Positions 23,044-32,366 of a DNA stretch of 35,559 bases are shown here, one piece after another; the stretch's first letter is position 1; every line of letters starts with the position of its first letter. The position numbers were made by a program, and so were the translations under genes. The notes under the pieces were generated by a model. The model saw only the letters and a list, made by a program, of their open reading frames with translations, was not told the DNA's origin and searched no databases. The DNA lies in assembly GCF_934754625.1 (NCBI RefSeq), contig NZ_CAKVIU010000018.1; one strand, 5' to 3'. Source of the DNA: Catenibacterium sp900764725. Its GTDB lineage: Bacteria > Bacillota_I > Bacilli_A > Erysipelotrichales > Coprobacillaceae.

Positions 23044-25429
23044 AACCTCTTAATACGGCGTTATGGTCTTTCTTGCAGGCTTCAAGAATTTTCTCCATAG
23101 CTGAGTTGATTGTTGCTTCATCTAATGTACGAGATGGATCCTGGAATAATAATGAAATAGCCAATGACTTCTTACCTTCTTCCATATGTTCACCTTCATA
23201 AACATCAAATACTTCTGCGCTCTTTACAAGCTGTTTGCTTGCACGTTTGATAGTCTTAACAACATCTGCTGCAGGTACTTTTGAATCAACAACTAAAGCG
23301 ATATCACGAGATACAGCTGGGTATTGAGGAATAGCCTTGAATTTTAATGCACGAGTACGTAATGCAAGAATAGCTGTTAAGTTTAATTCTGCCACATATG
23401 TATCATTGACTTCATAAGCCTTTGCCTTTGCAGGATGTACCTGTCCAATGACACCTACAATTTCCTTACCCATCTTGATATAACCGCTTCTACCTGGGTG
23501 GAAATCTTTATTGTCTGCTTCTACCTTTTCAAAAGTATAACGTGATTCTTCAATACATAATTTCTTGAATAAAGTTTCTACGAAACCTTTCACAAGATAG
23601 AAATCAACTGCTTCCTTCTTGCCCATCCAAGGTACATTGACATAGTCTCCACTTACTGCAATCGCAAGATTAGATACTTCCTTATCAGAATATGTATTCG
23701 CAATTTCAAAGATGTTAACATCCTTATTTGAATGTGCGTTGTTGTAATGAATAGTCTGTAAAAGAGAACCAATTAATGATTTTCTTGCAGCACTTCTTTC
23801 TTCACCTAAAGGACTCATTAACTTAACTGTATTGTCTGAAGGATGGAATAAGTTGAATTCATTGACAGTCGCTTCACTTGTTAATGTATAAGTTAATGTT
23901 TCATGTAAACCTAAATCCACAAGTGTATGTCTGATTAATTGTTCTTTAGACTGTTTTGGTGTTAATACACCATCTGTCATATTCATCACTGGTAAAGTAG
24001 TTGGAAGATTATCATATCCATAGATACGTGCGACTTCTTCTACTAAGTCTGCATCCATAGAAATATCATTACGATATGTAGGTACAGTGACAGTGAATAA
24101 TTCATCTTCTAATGTATATTCGAAGCATAAGCTATCGAAGATATCAGATACTTCTTTCACTGTTAATGAAGTACCAAGTAAGCCATTTACTCTTGATAAT
24201 TCAATAGTAACAGTTTTTCTTGTTTCATCTAATGGTGTATGAACTGTTTCATAAATAGTAGTTGCATCAGCATACTGTACTAACAAATCAGTGCAGCGAT
24301 CTAATACCTTTAATGAGCTCATTGTATCAAGAGCACCCTTGATATAATGCTGTGATGCATCTGTTAATAAGTTCATACGTCTTGCTGTATTTCTTAATGC
24401 AGCCCCATCAAAAGTAGCTGCTTCAATAACGATATTCTTTGTATTGTCATCAATCTTAGTGTCATTACCACCCATAACACCTGCAATACATCCAATACCA
24501 TCATCTGTTGATACAACAACATCTTCTGGTAAGATATCATATTCATTTTCATCAAGAAGAACAGCCTTCTGATTGAATCCAGTCTTGATGACGAAAGCCT
24601 TCTTTACAAGCTTATCATAATCATACATATGAATAGGCTGACCTGTTTCAACCATAACGAAGTTAGAAATATCTACAATATTATTAATAGGCTTGATACC
24701 AGATGCAAGAAGTGCATTTTGCATCCATTTAGGTGATTCTTTAGTTGTTACACCCTTCACTAATTTAGCACCAAAGAATGAACATAATGGAGTTTCTACA
24801 TGAACTTCAATTTCACTCTTTTCTTCAGGATATTTCTTGATTTCTGGTAAAGTAACCTTTCTACCTAATACAGCAGCTGCTTCATAAGCTAAAGACTGCA
24901 TAGCCATACAATCAGCTCTATTTGGTGTTAAACCAATATCAAGAATATAATCATCTAAACCAAGATATGATAATGCTTCTGTACCTACTGGTGCATCTTC
25001 TGGTAACACATGAATACCAGCTTTATCTTCTTCTTTTAATAAACGGTTATCGAGTCCTAGTTCTGCAATAGAACAGATCATACCATCAGACTGTTCACCT
25101 CTAATAGCACCTGAAGAAATCTTGCCACCTTCAAGTTCACAACCCGGTAATGCAACAATAACCTTTTCACCAGCAGCAACATTAGGTGCACCACATACAA
25201 TCTGTCTTACTTCACCTGGGGCAGTTTCTACCTGACAGATATGAAGATGGTCTGAGTTAGGATGTTCAATACATTCCTTTACATAACCAACTACAAGTTT
25301 AGTCCCTTTTGCAAGAGGTCCCTGTCCTTCTACTTCTAATCCAATACGAGTGATCTTTTCTGCAAGTTCTGCAGGATCTTGATCATCTACTTTCACATAT
25401 CTATTTAATAAATGTAAACTAGCTAACAT
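23042..25429 (-). CDS. pheT: Phenylalanyl-tRNA synthetase beta subunit
   Basis: The 795-aa beta chain of the (alpha-beta)2 enzyme charging tRNA-Phe. Order: N-terminal tRNA-binding EMAP-II-like domain (about 40-150, with HPNSDHLHICQVE), B3/B4 editing domain (about 210-370), B5 domain (about 400-480), catalytic-like core, and the C-terminal ferredoxin-fold anticodon-binding domain (from about 700, FKAIPQYPAVSRDIALVV). Length is typical of Bacillota (~800). It starts 3 nt after pheS, forming the pheST operon under T-box control. Confidence 0.97.
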   Translation of the reverse strand: MLASLHLLNRYVKVDDQDPAELAEKITRIGLEVEGQGPLAKGTKLVVGYVKECIEHPNSDHLHICQVETAPGEVRQIVCGAPNVAAGEKVIVALPGCELEGGKISSGAIRGEQSDGMICSIAELGLDNRLLKEEDKAGIHVLPEDAPVGTEALSYLGLDDYILDIGLTPNRADCMAMQSLAYEAAAVLGRKVTLPEIKKYPEEKSEIEVHVETPLCSFFGAKLVKGVTTKESPKWMQNALLASGIKPINNIVDISNFVMVETGQPIHMYDYDKLVKKAFVIKTGFNQKAVLLDENEYDILPEDVVVSTDDGIGCIAGVMGGNDTKIDDNTKNIVIEAATFDGAALRNTARRMNLLTDASQHYIKGALDTMSSLKVLDRCTDLLVQYADATTIYETVHTPLDETRKTVTIELSRVNGLLGTSLTVKEVSDIFDSLCFEYTLEDELFTVTVPTYRNDISMDADLVEEVARIYGYDNLPTTLPVMNMTDGVLTPKQSKEQLIRHTLVDLGLHETLTYTLTSEATVNEFNLFHPSDNTVKLMSPLGEERSAARKSLIGSLLQTIHYNNAHSNKDVNIFEIANTYSDKEVSNLAIAVSGDYVNVPWMGKKEAVDFYLVKGFVETLFKKLCIEESRYTFEKVEADNKDFHPGRSGYIKMGKEIVGVIGQVHPAKAKAYEVNDTYVAELNLTAILALRTRALKFKAIPQYPAVSRDIALVVDSKVPAADVVKTIKRASKQLVKSAEVFDVYEGEHMEEGKKSLAISLLFQDPSRTLDEATINSAMEKILEACKKDHNAVLRG

Positions 25430-25432
25430 ATA

Positions 25433-26467
25433 CTACTCCTTTCTTTCGAACTGTTCTAAGAATCTTAAGTCATTGTTGTAGAAATCACGGATATTATCAA
25501 TATCATATTTCAACATAGCAACTCTTTCTAGTCCGATACCAAATGCAAATCCCTGGTATTCCTTAGGATCAAATCCACACATTTCTAATACATGAGGGTT
25601 TACCATACCAGCACCTAATACTTCAATCCATCCAGTACCTTTACACATAGCACAGCCTTTACCACCACAGTTGGCACAAGAGATATCTACTTCTACACTT
25701 GGTTCTGTGAATGGGAAATAAGAAGGTCTTAAACGAATTTCACGCTTTTCACCAAACATCTTCTTAGCGAAAACATCTAATGTACCCTTTAAATCACCCA
25801 TAGTAATGTTCTTATCGATGACTAGTCCTTCACACTGCATGAACTGATGTGAATGAGTCGCATCATCATCATCACGACGGTATGTCTTACCAGGGCAGAT
25901 AACCTTGATTGGTCCCTTACCCTTTGCTTCTAACATAACATGTGCCTGTACAGGAGAAGTATGTGTTCTCATTAATGTATTTTCATCAATATAGAATGTA
26001 TCCTGCATATCTCTTGCAGGGTGTCCTTTAGGTAAGTTCATTAATTCGAAGTTGAAATGATCTGATTCTACTTCAGGTCCTTCAGCAACCTTATATCCCA
26101 TACCTAAGAATAATTCTTCTAAGTCTTCCTTAACACGTGTTAAAGGATGTACAGATCCTACTGGTAGACGATTACCTGGTAAAGAGATATCAATATCTTC
26201 AGCAAGTAAACGTTCGTTTAAAGCTTTTTCTTCTAAATAAGCTTTCTTTTCTTCAATAGCCTGTCCAATTTCCTGTTTAGTCTTATTTGAAACCTGTCCA
26301 AATGTTTTTCTTTCTTCAGGAGCCATAGTCTTCATTGATTTCATAGCAGCCTGAATAGGTCCTTTTTTACCAAGATAGAATACACGTAAGTCATTTAATT
26401 CTTTCGCATCAGTACATGCTGAAATCTTTGCAAGTGCTTCTTCCTGGATTTTTAATAATTCATCCAT
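25433..26467 (-). CDS. pheS: Phenylalanyl-tRNA synthetase alpha subunit
   Basis: The 344-aa catalytic alpha chain. Class II signatures are visible: motif 2 in MRTHTSPVQAHV...YRRDDDDATHSHQF, and motif 3 GFAFGIGLERVAML near the C terminus. The N-terminal coiled coil (about 1-90) contacts tRNA-Phe. A cysteine cluster ISCANCGGKGCAMC sits before the GWIEVLGAGMV strand, as in other Firmicutes. The frame opens 34 codons further upstream into the T-box leader, but AAGGAGGAAAG precedes the ATG at 26467, which begins MDELLKIQEEAL. Confidence 0.97.
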   Translation of the reverse strand: MDELLKIQEEALAKISACTDAKELNDLRVFYLGKKGPIQAAMKSMKTMAPEERKTFGQVSNKTKQEIGQAIEEKKAYLEEKALNERLLAEDIDISLPGNRLPVGSVHPLTRVKEDLEELFLGMGYKVAEGPEVESDHFNFELMNLPKGHPARDMQDTFYIDENTLMRTHTSPVQAHVMLEAKGKGPIKVICPGKTYRRDDDDATHSHQFMQCEGLVIDKNITMGDLKGTLDVFAKKMFGEKREIRLRPSYFPFTEPSVEVDISCANCGGKGCAMCKGTGWIEVLGAGMVNPHVLEMCGFDPKEYQGFAFGIGLERVAMLKYDIDNIRDFYNNDLRFLEQFERKE

Positions 26468-26481
26468 AACTTTCCTCCTTA

Positions 26482-26703
26482 AAAAAATAAAAAGCCGTTC
26501 CAATAGGAACGACTTAAATCGCGGTACCATCCTAAATTCATATAGTATACACCATATGCACTTTATCACTTATAACGTCAGTGTTACGGCGGGGATTAGC
26601 CGCACTCCAAGGTGAATTCAATAATATCTTATAAGAAGATTTCCACCAGTCTCTTCCTCTCTCAATATAAGTATATTACATACTAGTCCTTTTCTTCGTG
26701 TTC
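26482..26703 (-). promoter_or_regulatory. T-box riboswitch (tRNA-Phe)
   Basis: A classical T-box leader reading uncharged tRNA. The T-box core TGGTACCGCG is at 26529-26520 on minus. A terminator stem GTCGTTCC/GGAACGGC (26513-26506 and 26501-26494) and T run follow before pheS. In Stem I, GAATTCACC puts UUC (Phe) in the specifier position (26616-26614), with the upstream GACTGGTGGAAA typical of the apical part. The specifier fits the phenylalanyl-tRNA synthetase operon. Confidence 0.9.
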
Positions 26704-26709
26704 TCATGT

Positions 26710-26738
26710 ATTATACCTAATAATTAGGAAAAAGACAA
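26710..26738 (-). promoter_or_regulatory. Promoter of the pheST operon
   Basis: TTGTCT (26738-26733), 17-nt spacer and a perfect TATAAT (26715-26710) on minus; transcription is expected to start near 26703. The stretch up to the aminotransferase start at 26829 otherwise holds only AT-rich DNA with its ribosome binding site. Confidence 0.75.
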
Positions 26739-26828
26739 GATGAAATCTTATCTATCGAACAAGCCGAAACCCTCTTTCTTTTGTTGGTTATTTGTATTAT
26801 GATACTTGAAGAGAGGGCGTATATAAAA

Positions 26829-27992
26829 ATGAAATTTTCAAAAAGAATGGATCTCTTCGGAGAAAGCATCTTCACTACACTAGCAAATATGCGTAGTGAA
26901 AGAAAGAAACAAGGACTAGAAGTCATTGATTTGAGTATTGGAGCACCTAATATTCCTCCAACTCAGGAAGTCATGGAAACAATTGCGAAAGAGGCAATGA
27001 AGCCAGAGAATTACCTTTATGCGATTAAGGATGCAGTTGATCTTCAGAGCACTGTAAAAGAATGGTATGAAAGAAGATATGGTGTGGAAATTGATCCTAC
27101 AACTGAAATGACATCATTACTTGGATCTCAGGATGGCCTAGCACATCTTGCCTTAACTTTAGTAGATGAAGGTGATATCGTGCTTGTACAGGATCCATGT
27201 TATCCAATCTTTAGAGATGGGCCACTACTTGCTGGAGCTAAAGTTGTGACTATGCCTTTATTAAAGGAAAATGATTATTTGATTGACTTTGATATGATTG
27301 ATAAAAAGACTGCACAGGATGCAAAGTATATGATTGTGTCATATCCAAACAATCCTACATGTGGTGTAGCCAATGATGAATTCTATAAGAAGCTTATTGT
27401 ATTCGCAAAGAAATACAACATCATGGTACTTCATGATAATGCCTATAGTGAACTATTATTTGAAGGGCCAGGACGCAGCTTCTTAGAGTTTGAAGGCGCT
27501 AAGGATGTAGGTATTGAATTCAACTCATTAAGTAAGACATATGGTTTAGCAGGTGCACGTATTGGTTTTGCGCTTGGTAATAAAGAAATTATTGGAAAAC
27601 TTAAATCATTAAAATCTAATCTAGATTATGGTATGTTCTTACCTGTTCAAAAAGGTGCTATCAAGGCATTAACACAGGATCAATCATGTGTAGAAAAGAC
27701 AAGAAATGCCTATAAGCATAGAAGAGACTTATTAGTGAATGGATGTAAGTCTATTGGCTGGGATATTGATTTACCTAAAGGCACTATGTTTGTATGGGCA
27801 AAGATTCCTGATAAGTTTAAAGATTCTGAAACTTTTGTAAAGGAATTATTTGATAAAACAGGTGTTCTTGTTGTACCAGGCAATGCCTTTGGAGTTCAAG
27901 GTGAAGGTTATGTACGTATGGCACTTGTACAAAGTGATGATACAATTAAACATGCATTAGACATCATGGATAAAAGCGGACTATTCAAATAG
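26829..27992 (+). CDS. Pyridoxal-phosphate aminotransferase, class I/II
   Basis: A 387-aa fold-type I aminotransferase. The PLP-binding lysine is in SLSKTYGLAGARIG (Lys236); the cofactor-phosphate loop SYPNNPTCGV is at about 171-180, and GSQDGLAHLA lies near 99-109. The closest families are LL-diaminopimelate aminotransferase (DapL) and aspartate/aromatic aminotransferases of Firmicutes, so the substrate is unsettled. The frame opens 16 codons earlier; GAGAGGG lies about 10 nt before the ATG at 26829 that starts MKFSKRMDLFGE, the usual N terminus, so that start is chosen. It runs opposite to its neighbours and has a terminator. Confidence 0.85.
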   Translation: MKFSKRMDLFGESIFTTLANMRSERKKQGLEVIDLSIGAPNIPPTQEVMETIAKEAMKPENYLYAIKDAVDLQSTVKEWYERRYGVEIDPTTEMTSLLGSQDGLAHLALTLVDEGDIVLVQDPCYPIFRDGPLLAGAKVVTMPLLKENDYLIDFDMIDKKTAQDAKYMIVSYPNNPTCGVANDEFYKKLIVFAKKYNIMVLHDNAYSELLFEGPGRSFLEFEGAKDVGIEFNSLSKTYGLAGARIGFALGNKEIIGKLKSLKSNLDYGMFLPVQKGAIKALTQDQSCVEKTRNAYKHRRDLLVNGCKSIGWDIDLPKGTMFVWAKIPDKFKDSETFVKELFDKTGVLVVPGNAFGVQGEGYVRMALVQSDDTIKHALDIMDKSGLFK

Positions 27993-28003
27993 CCCGCTTT
28001 TTT
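27972..28003. terminator. Terminator of the aminotransferase gene
   Basis: Stem AAAAGCGG/CCGCTTTT plus CTATT/AATAG with one mismatch (27972-27985 and 27988-28001), T run to 28003 on plus. It overlaps the aminotransferase stop and touches the dgkA stop codon; on minus it can also close dgkA. Confidence 0.8.
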
Positions 28004-28361
28004 ACATAATATAAGGAATAAAGATTATCAAGCCAATAATAGCTGAAATGATTGCACTAATAAGTACTGCACCTGCTGCTGCATCTTTAGACAACTTTGC
28101 AAGAGGATGAATATCCTCTGTCGCAAGATCCACTACTGCTTCTATAGCTGTATTGACAAGTTCTAACGAAAGAACAAGTGCAAATAAAATAAGACAGATC
28201 ATCCATTCTATCTTAGTAATATGAAAATAGAAACCACATAAGATGACTGCACACATAAAAGAAAGATGTATTTTGATATTACGTTCTTTCTTGATTGTAG
28301 AGATAATGCCTTCAAAGGCATGCTGAAAAGATTTTAAAAGAGATTGTCTAGTATGTGACAT
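28002..28361 (-). CDS. dgkA: Diacylglycerol / undecaprenol kinase
   Basis: A 119-aa small membrane kinase that phosphorylates undecaprenol or diacylglycerol in Gram-positives. Three membrane helices and the signature ELVNTAIEAVVDL and KDAAAGAVLIS are seen. ATG at 28361 is the likely start; a TTG directly upstream is an alternative. It overlaps acyP by 14 nt and is the last gene of the chain that starts at the amidotransferase (30690). In B. subtilis dgkA lies near cdd and era; here the context is different. Confidence 0.92.
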   Translation of the reverse strand: MSHTRQSLLKSFQHAFEGIISTIKKERNIKIHLSFMCAVILCGFYFHITKIEWMICLILFALVLSLELVNTAIEAVVDLATEDIHPLAKLSKDAAAGAVLISAIISAIIGLIIFIPYIM

Positions 28362-28617
28362 CAAATCTTCTCTCCCCTTTTTCTACAGGGATTTCTTTCA
28401 CTTCCATATCTGTGATTTCTATCCATTGTTCATTTTTCATCTTATGTATAAAAAGATTGATCTGTTCAGGTGTTCCCTGTACTTCTGCTTCTACACGTCC
28501 ATCAAATAAATTTCTTACCCAGCCAGTGAGTCCTACTTGAGTGGCATTCATCTGCGCTCTGAAGCGAAATCCAACAGCTTGTACTCTTCCTGAAAAATAG
28601 ATATGCTGTCTAATCAT
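28348..28617 (-). CDS. acyP: Acylphosphatase
   Basis: An 89-aa acylphosphatase hydrolysing carboxyl-phosphate bonds. The active site is present: phosphate-binding loop GRVQAVGFR with Arg18, and Asn36 in GWVRNLFDG. The second conserved loop glycine (GxVQGVGFR) is Ala14. Length is the usual ~90. It overlaps the methyltransferase stop by 4 nt (ATGA) and dgkA by 14 nt, so the three are translationally coupled. Confidence 0.93.
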   Translation of the reverse strand: MIRQHIYFSGRVQAVGFRFRAQMNATQVGLTGWVRNLFDGRVEAEVQGTPEQINLFIHKMKNEQWIEITDMEVKEIPVEKGERRFDVTY

Positions 28618-29342
28618 AGAGAGACCTCCTTGAATGTATACATCACAATACCTGCTGCCACACCTACATTAAGTGATTCCATTGTATCAATAGGAATATA
28701 TAAAGAGGCATCAGACAAGGCAATTGTTTCATCTCTCACACCATTTCCTTCATTACCCATAATAAAAGCCATCTTATCTGTTGCTTGAATGTCATCAATA
28801 GAAGAGGCATTATGTAAGCTTGTCGCAATGACACGTACCCCTAACTTCTGTAATTCAGGAATAACATGACTTAATTCATCACGCACTATATCTAAATGAT
28901 AAACAGCACCCTGAGTAGAGCGTAACGCTTTATCGTTGTATAAGTCTACACAATCAGGACTCATAACAATCTGTTTAAAACCAAAGGCAAGTGCTGAACG
29001 AAGGATTGTTCCTAAGTTTCCTGGATCTTGTACACCATCTAGAATTAAGACACGATCATAGTGTTTTAAAATATTATCCTTCTTATGACATACAGCCATA
29101 ATAGGCTGTGGTGTTTTTGTATAAGATAATTTTTCCATAACTGAATCAGATACAACAAGTACTTTATCCTGTCCTTCTAATGATTCATCTGTACTAATGA
29201 CTAGATCACAAAGTCCTGCTTTTTTTGCTTCTTCTACCATATGGAATCCATCTACTAGAAAAAGTCCTTTTTCATCTCTTGTTTTCTTATTTTTAAGTTT
29301 CACAAGATCTTTAATTGTTTTATTATTCACTGATTGAATCAT
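28614..29342 (-). CDS. TrmH/SpoU-family RNA methyltransferase
   Basis: A 242-aa SPOUT-class RNA 2'-O-methyltransferase. Motifs: DGVQDPGNLGTILRSA, MGNEGNGV and SLNVGVAAGI form the knotted SAM site; the N-terminal part (about 1-85) is the L30e-like RNA-binding domain. It resembles B. subtilis YsgA, which lies next to pheS in that species. Its target RNA is not known here. The start codon overlaps the metallopeptidase stop (29339-29342), and its stop overlaps acyP. Confidence 0.92.
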   Translation of the reverse strand: MIQSVNNKTIKDLVKLKNKKTRDEKGLFLVDGFHMVEEAKKAGLCDLVISTDESLEGQDKVLVVSDSVMEKLSYTKTPQPIMAVCHKKDNILKHYDRVLILDGVQDPGNLGTILRSALAFGFKQIVMSPDCVDLYNDKALRSTQGAVYHLDIVRDELSHVIPELQKLGVRVIATSLHNASSIDDIQATDKMAFIMGNEGNGVRDETIALSDASLYIPIDTMESLNVGVAAGIVMYTFKEVSL

Positions 29343-30007
29343 ACATGCTTTTCCTCCAATAATTTCATACGTTTCTTATAATCAGGCATTCTCTTTTCGA
29401 CTTCAGCATAGAATCGAGGAGAATGGTTTGGTTCAATAAAGTGACATAATTCATGCATAATTACATAATCAATCAACTCTTTATCTAAATAGACTAAAGA
29501 AAAATTAAATGTCACAAGATTTAATGTATCATAACAACTTCCCCATCTTCCCTTATAATGCTTAATTGCTGTACGTGGCATAGGTCGATTAAATAAAGGA
29601 AGATACTGTGATGTTCTTGTTTTTAAATAATCATAGAGTGTCTGAGAAAGAAATATACCTAACGCATTTTCTATATAGGAAGTATATACATAGATACTAT
29701 CTCCATGAATCGCACATTGTTTCTTCTTGATATCTCTGACAACTATTTGATATTTCTTACCAAAGATATAGACATATCCACCATCTCTCAGATCAAAATA
29801 AGGAACATAAGAAGATAAACGTGCATATAAATCTTCTTCATTCTCATAGATCAAATCACGAATATACTTTTCACTTGTACCTATAGGAGCACTGACTTCT
29901 AAATAATTATCTCTGATTTTCACTCTGATTGTTTTCATCTTCTTGAATGAAACAATGCAAGGATAAATATGTCCTTTTAATTCAATATTCCACTTTACTC
30001 TCTGCAT
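29339..30007 (-). CDS. YgjP-like (DUF45) zinc metallopeptidase
   Basis: A 222-aa protein of the YgjP/DUF45 family with a C-terminal metallopeptidase motif HELCH-x5-H (His185, Glu186, His189, third ligand His195 in NHSPRFY). The preceding KGRWGSC block is the other family signature. There is no signal peptide, so it is cytoplasmic; the biological substrate is unknown. It overlaps the amidotransferase end by 13 nt and the methyltransferase by 4 nt, in the same operon. Confidence 0.85.
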   Translation of the reverse strand: MQRVKWNIELKGHIYPCIVSFKKMKTIRVKIRDNYLEVSAPIGTSEKYIRDLIYENEEDLYARLSSYVPYFDLRDGGYVYIFGKKYQIVVRDIKKKQCAIHGDSIYVYTSYIENALGIFLSQTLYDYLKTRTSQYLPLFNRPMPRTAIKHYKGRWGSCYDTLNLVTFNFSLVYLDKELIDYVIMHELCHFIEPNHSPRFYAEVEKRMPDYKKRMKLLEEKHV

Positions 30008-30690
30008 TTTCTTATAAACTCTTCAAATATTTTCTGACTTTCTTTTTCTTTATACATGAATTCAGGATGCCATTGTACACCCCATACAAACTTCTTATTT
30101 GGTACATAACATGCCTCAATTAAACCATCTTCACTAATAGCCATAGGTTTTAAATCATTTCCTAGTTCTTTCACTGCCTGATGATGACAGCTATTGACTG
30201 GTAAAATAGATAAATCAAGTAGATTCTTTAATGGTGTATCTTCTACAAGTGTTACTGTATGCTGTTTATTGTCATAAGGTGGTTTCATTCTATGAGACAC
30301 TGTACTTTTATATTCTGATGGTAAATCCTGATACAATGTGCCACCACATAATACATTGATCAATTGATGTCCTCTACATATTCCTAGTATCGGTTTATTT
30401 AAAGCATATACTTCTTTAAATAATTGACTTTCTAATGTATCTCTATAAGGTGCTAAATCACCACATTTTTCTTTCTGATTCTCATGATAATAAGTAGGAT
30501 TAATATCTGGTCCACCCGTAAATAAAAAACCATCAAAGGTGTCTGATAACTGCTTAATATCTTCTTCTATAAAAGGGATCATCACAGGAATACCTCCCGC
30601 ATTCATAATACCTTTCATATATCCTGGTAACATCCAATAGCTATCCCTCTTCTCATCAAATAAGGGTAATACTCCTATAATTGGTTTCAT
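29995..30690 (-). CDS. Class I glutamine-amidotransferase-like hydrolase (PuuD family)
   Basis: A 231-aa enzyme of the gamma-glutamyl-GABA hydrolase family. The catalytic triad is visible: Cys105 in LGICRGHQ, and His208/Glu210 in VQWHPEF. GPDINPTYYHE, TGG and LYQDL are also family blocks. The start is the ATG at 30690, 9 nt after AGGAG; earlier TTG/ATG codons lie too close to that site. The substrate is uncertain because no putrescine pathway genes are near. It heads a five-gene chain running to dgkA. Confidence 0.85.
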   Translation of the reverse strand: MKPIIGVLPLFDEKRDSYWMLPGYMKGIMNAGGIPVMIPFIEEDIKQLSDTFDGFLFTGGPDINPTYYHENQKEKCGDLAPYRDTLESQLFKEVYALNKPILGICRGHQLINVLCGGTLYQDLPSEYKSTVSHRMKPPYDNKQHTVTLVEDTPLKNLLDLSILPVNSCHHQAVKELGNDLKPMAISEDGLIEACYVPNKKFVWGVQWHPEFMYKEKESQKIFEEFIRKCRE

Positions 30691-30722
30691 ACACATCAAC
30701 TCCTGAACTTATTATAAATAGT

Positions 30723-30747
30723 AAAAGAGCCTCTTTCAAGAGACTCT
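30723..30747 (-). terminator. Terminator of the EIIB-ABC-patatin operon
   Basis: Stem AGAG-CTCTT/AAGAG-CTCT with one internal mismatch (30738-30747 and 30726-30735), four T residues on minus. It is weak compared with others in the window. Confidence 0.6.
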
Positions 30748-31591
30748 ATTCATGACATATTGTCTTTATTTCTTCTAGATGTTCTAAAGCAAGTGAATAA
30801 CCATAGTCATAGATTCTTTGAATCTTATCTAAATCTTTTTCCATAGAATCAATGATAACTTCTTCAGTTGGTCTTAATACTAGTGCCTTGCCTTCTTTTT
30901 CTAGTTTGTCTATATATTCTAAAGTTTCATTATAGTGAATATGACGTGAAAGCAAAGCATCTTTAAGAAGTGGATATTTATGAGATACCACCTGTGCTGC
31001 AAATTTAGTAGAAAAATTCAATGTTTTCTTATAACCTTTTGGTCTAGTAAGAATAATCAAAAGCTTCTTATTACCATCTTCTATAGCCTTCTTTACAGGA
31101 ATAGAATCCGCAATACCGCCATCAAAATATTCATTCTCTCCTATTTGAATAGCAGGAAGGATAATAGGAATAGCACATGTTGCCTTTAATAAGGTACAAT
31201 GTTTATCCATTGTATGCCCATCTAGATATTCTGCTTTTCCCGTATTCGCATTTGTGACACCTACAAGTACTTTTGTACTAGAATTATTAAATGCATCATA
31301 GTCAAAAGGAATGAGTTCATTAGAGATTGTTTCAAAGGCAAACTTTAAACCAAATAAAGAATGATCTGTTTTGTAGTTTCTTAAACCGATATAACGAGGA
31401 TCATGACGATACGTTTTAAGTATCTCAAGATTTCTTCTAGGTTGTTTAGAGACATAAGAAACACCATCTGTGATACCTGCACTGACACCAATACAATAAT
31501 CAAACATAATATCATGATCATTGAGACAATCCATAATACCACAAGAAAAGATAGGTCTAAATGTACCACCTTCTAAAACAATTCCACTCAT
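30746..31591 (-). CDS. Patatin-like phospholipase
   Basis: A 281-aa patatin-fold serine acyl hydrolase without signal peptide. The nucleophile elbow is GVSAG (residues ~34-38), and the catalytic Asp lies in DGGIADSIPV. The oxyanion segment is EGGTFRPIF rather than GGGxRG, so two consensus glycines are Thr and Pro. The rest matches the Firmicutes patatin-family proteins of ~280 aa. The start is ATG at 31591, 9 nt after GAGGGGG; an upstream TTG includes that site. It follows the ABC ATPase by 4 nt and is the last gene of a four-gene operon. Confidence 0.85.
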   Translation of the reverse strand: MSGIVLEGGTFRPIFSCGIMDCLNDHDIMFDYCIGVSAGITDGVSYVSKQPRRNLEILKTYRHDPRYIGLRNYKTDHSLFGLKFAFETISNELIPFDYDAFNNSSTKVLVGVTNANTGKAEYLDGHTMDKHCTLLKATCAIPIILPAIQIGENEYFDGGIADSIPVKKAIEDGNKKLLIILTRPKGYKKTLNFSTKFAAQVVSHKYPLLKDALLSRHIHYNETLEYIDKLEKEGKALVLRPTEEVIIDSMEKDLDKIQRIYDYGYSLALEHLEEIKTICHE

Positions 31592-31595
31592 ATAC

Positions 31596-32366
31596 TTATT
31601 CCCCCTCAAATAAAGACATTGACTCTGCTGAGTTAACGTCTACTATTTTATGGAAATACTCCTTCTGTGTCAAATCACCCTTCACGACTTGCTTTTCAAT
31701 AACACCATCTTTAATGTAAAGCAGTTTCTGTGAATAGCTAGCAATCATTGCATCATGAGTTACCATGAGAATAGATACACCATCTTGATCATTTAACTCC
31801 TTGAATATTTCTAATATTTCATGAGAAGTATGAGAGTCTAAGTTCCCTGTTGGTTCATCGGCTACAATAAGTTTAGGATGAGTGACAAGAGCACGACAAA
31901 TAGCTGCACGCTGTCTTTGTCCTCCTGAACACTCATTAGGATACTTATGTAGTAATGATTCAATAGATAAACGTGAAGCTGTTTCTTTAACTCTTGCTTC
32001 TATTTCTTCTTGTGATAGATTTGCGAGAGAAAGAGGAACTGCGATATTTTCAAGAATAGTCAAAGAATCTAATAAGTTAAATTCTTGGAAGATGAATCCT
32101 AGGTTTTCATAGCGGAACTTACCAATTTCATTTTCTCCCATGCTTCTTACTTCTGTATTATTGATATATACTTTCCCTTTTGTAGGTACATCAATTGTAG
32201 ATAAATTATTAATAAAAGTAGATTTACCTGCACCACTTGGTCCCATGACACAGATGAATTCTCCTTCATTCATAGTCATAGAAACACCATGTAGTGCTTC
32301 AAAAGTATGGCTTGTACCAATACCATATATTTTAGTAATATTTTTCGCAACTAGTATTTCGCTCAT
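31596..32366 (-). CDS. ABC transporter ATP-binding protein (BceA/MacB type)
   Basis: A 256-aa ATPase of the lipoprotein-export/antimicrobial-peptide class. Walker A GPSGAGKST is at residues ~42-50, signature CSGGQRQRAAICRAL (Cys in place of Leu), Walker B LIVADEPTGNLD and H-loop MVTHD are intact. The start overlaps the permease stop by 4 nt (ATGA), so the pair forms one exporter. There is no BceRS-type two-component system nearby. Substrate unknown. Confidence 0.93.
   Translation of the reverse strand: MSEILVAKNITKIYGIGTSHTFEALHGVSMTMNEGEFICVMGPSGAGKSTFINNLSTIDVPTKGKVYINNTEVRSMGENEIGKFRYENLGFIFQEFNLLDSLTILENIAVPLSLANLSQEEIEARVKETASRLSIESLLHKYPNECSGGQRQRAAICRALVTHPKLIVADEPTGNLDSHTSHEILEIFKELNDQDGVSILMVTHDAMIASYSQKLLYIKDGVIEKQVVKGDLTQKEYFHKIVDVNSAESMSLFEGE

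Noticed and set aside
26468..26569. 34-residue N-terminal extension of pheS
   Set aside because: It would be encoded by the T-box terminator and leader; the ribosome binding site sits at the ATG at 26467.
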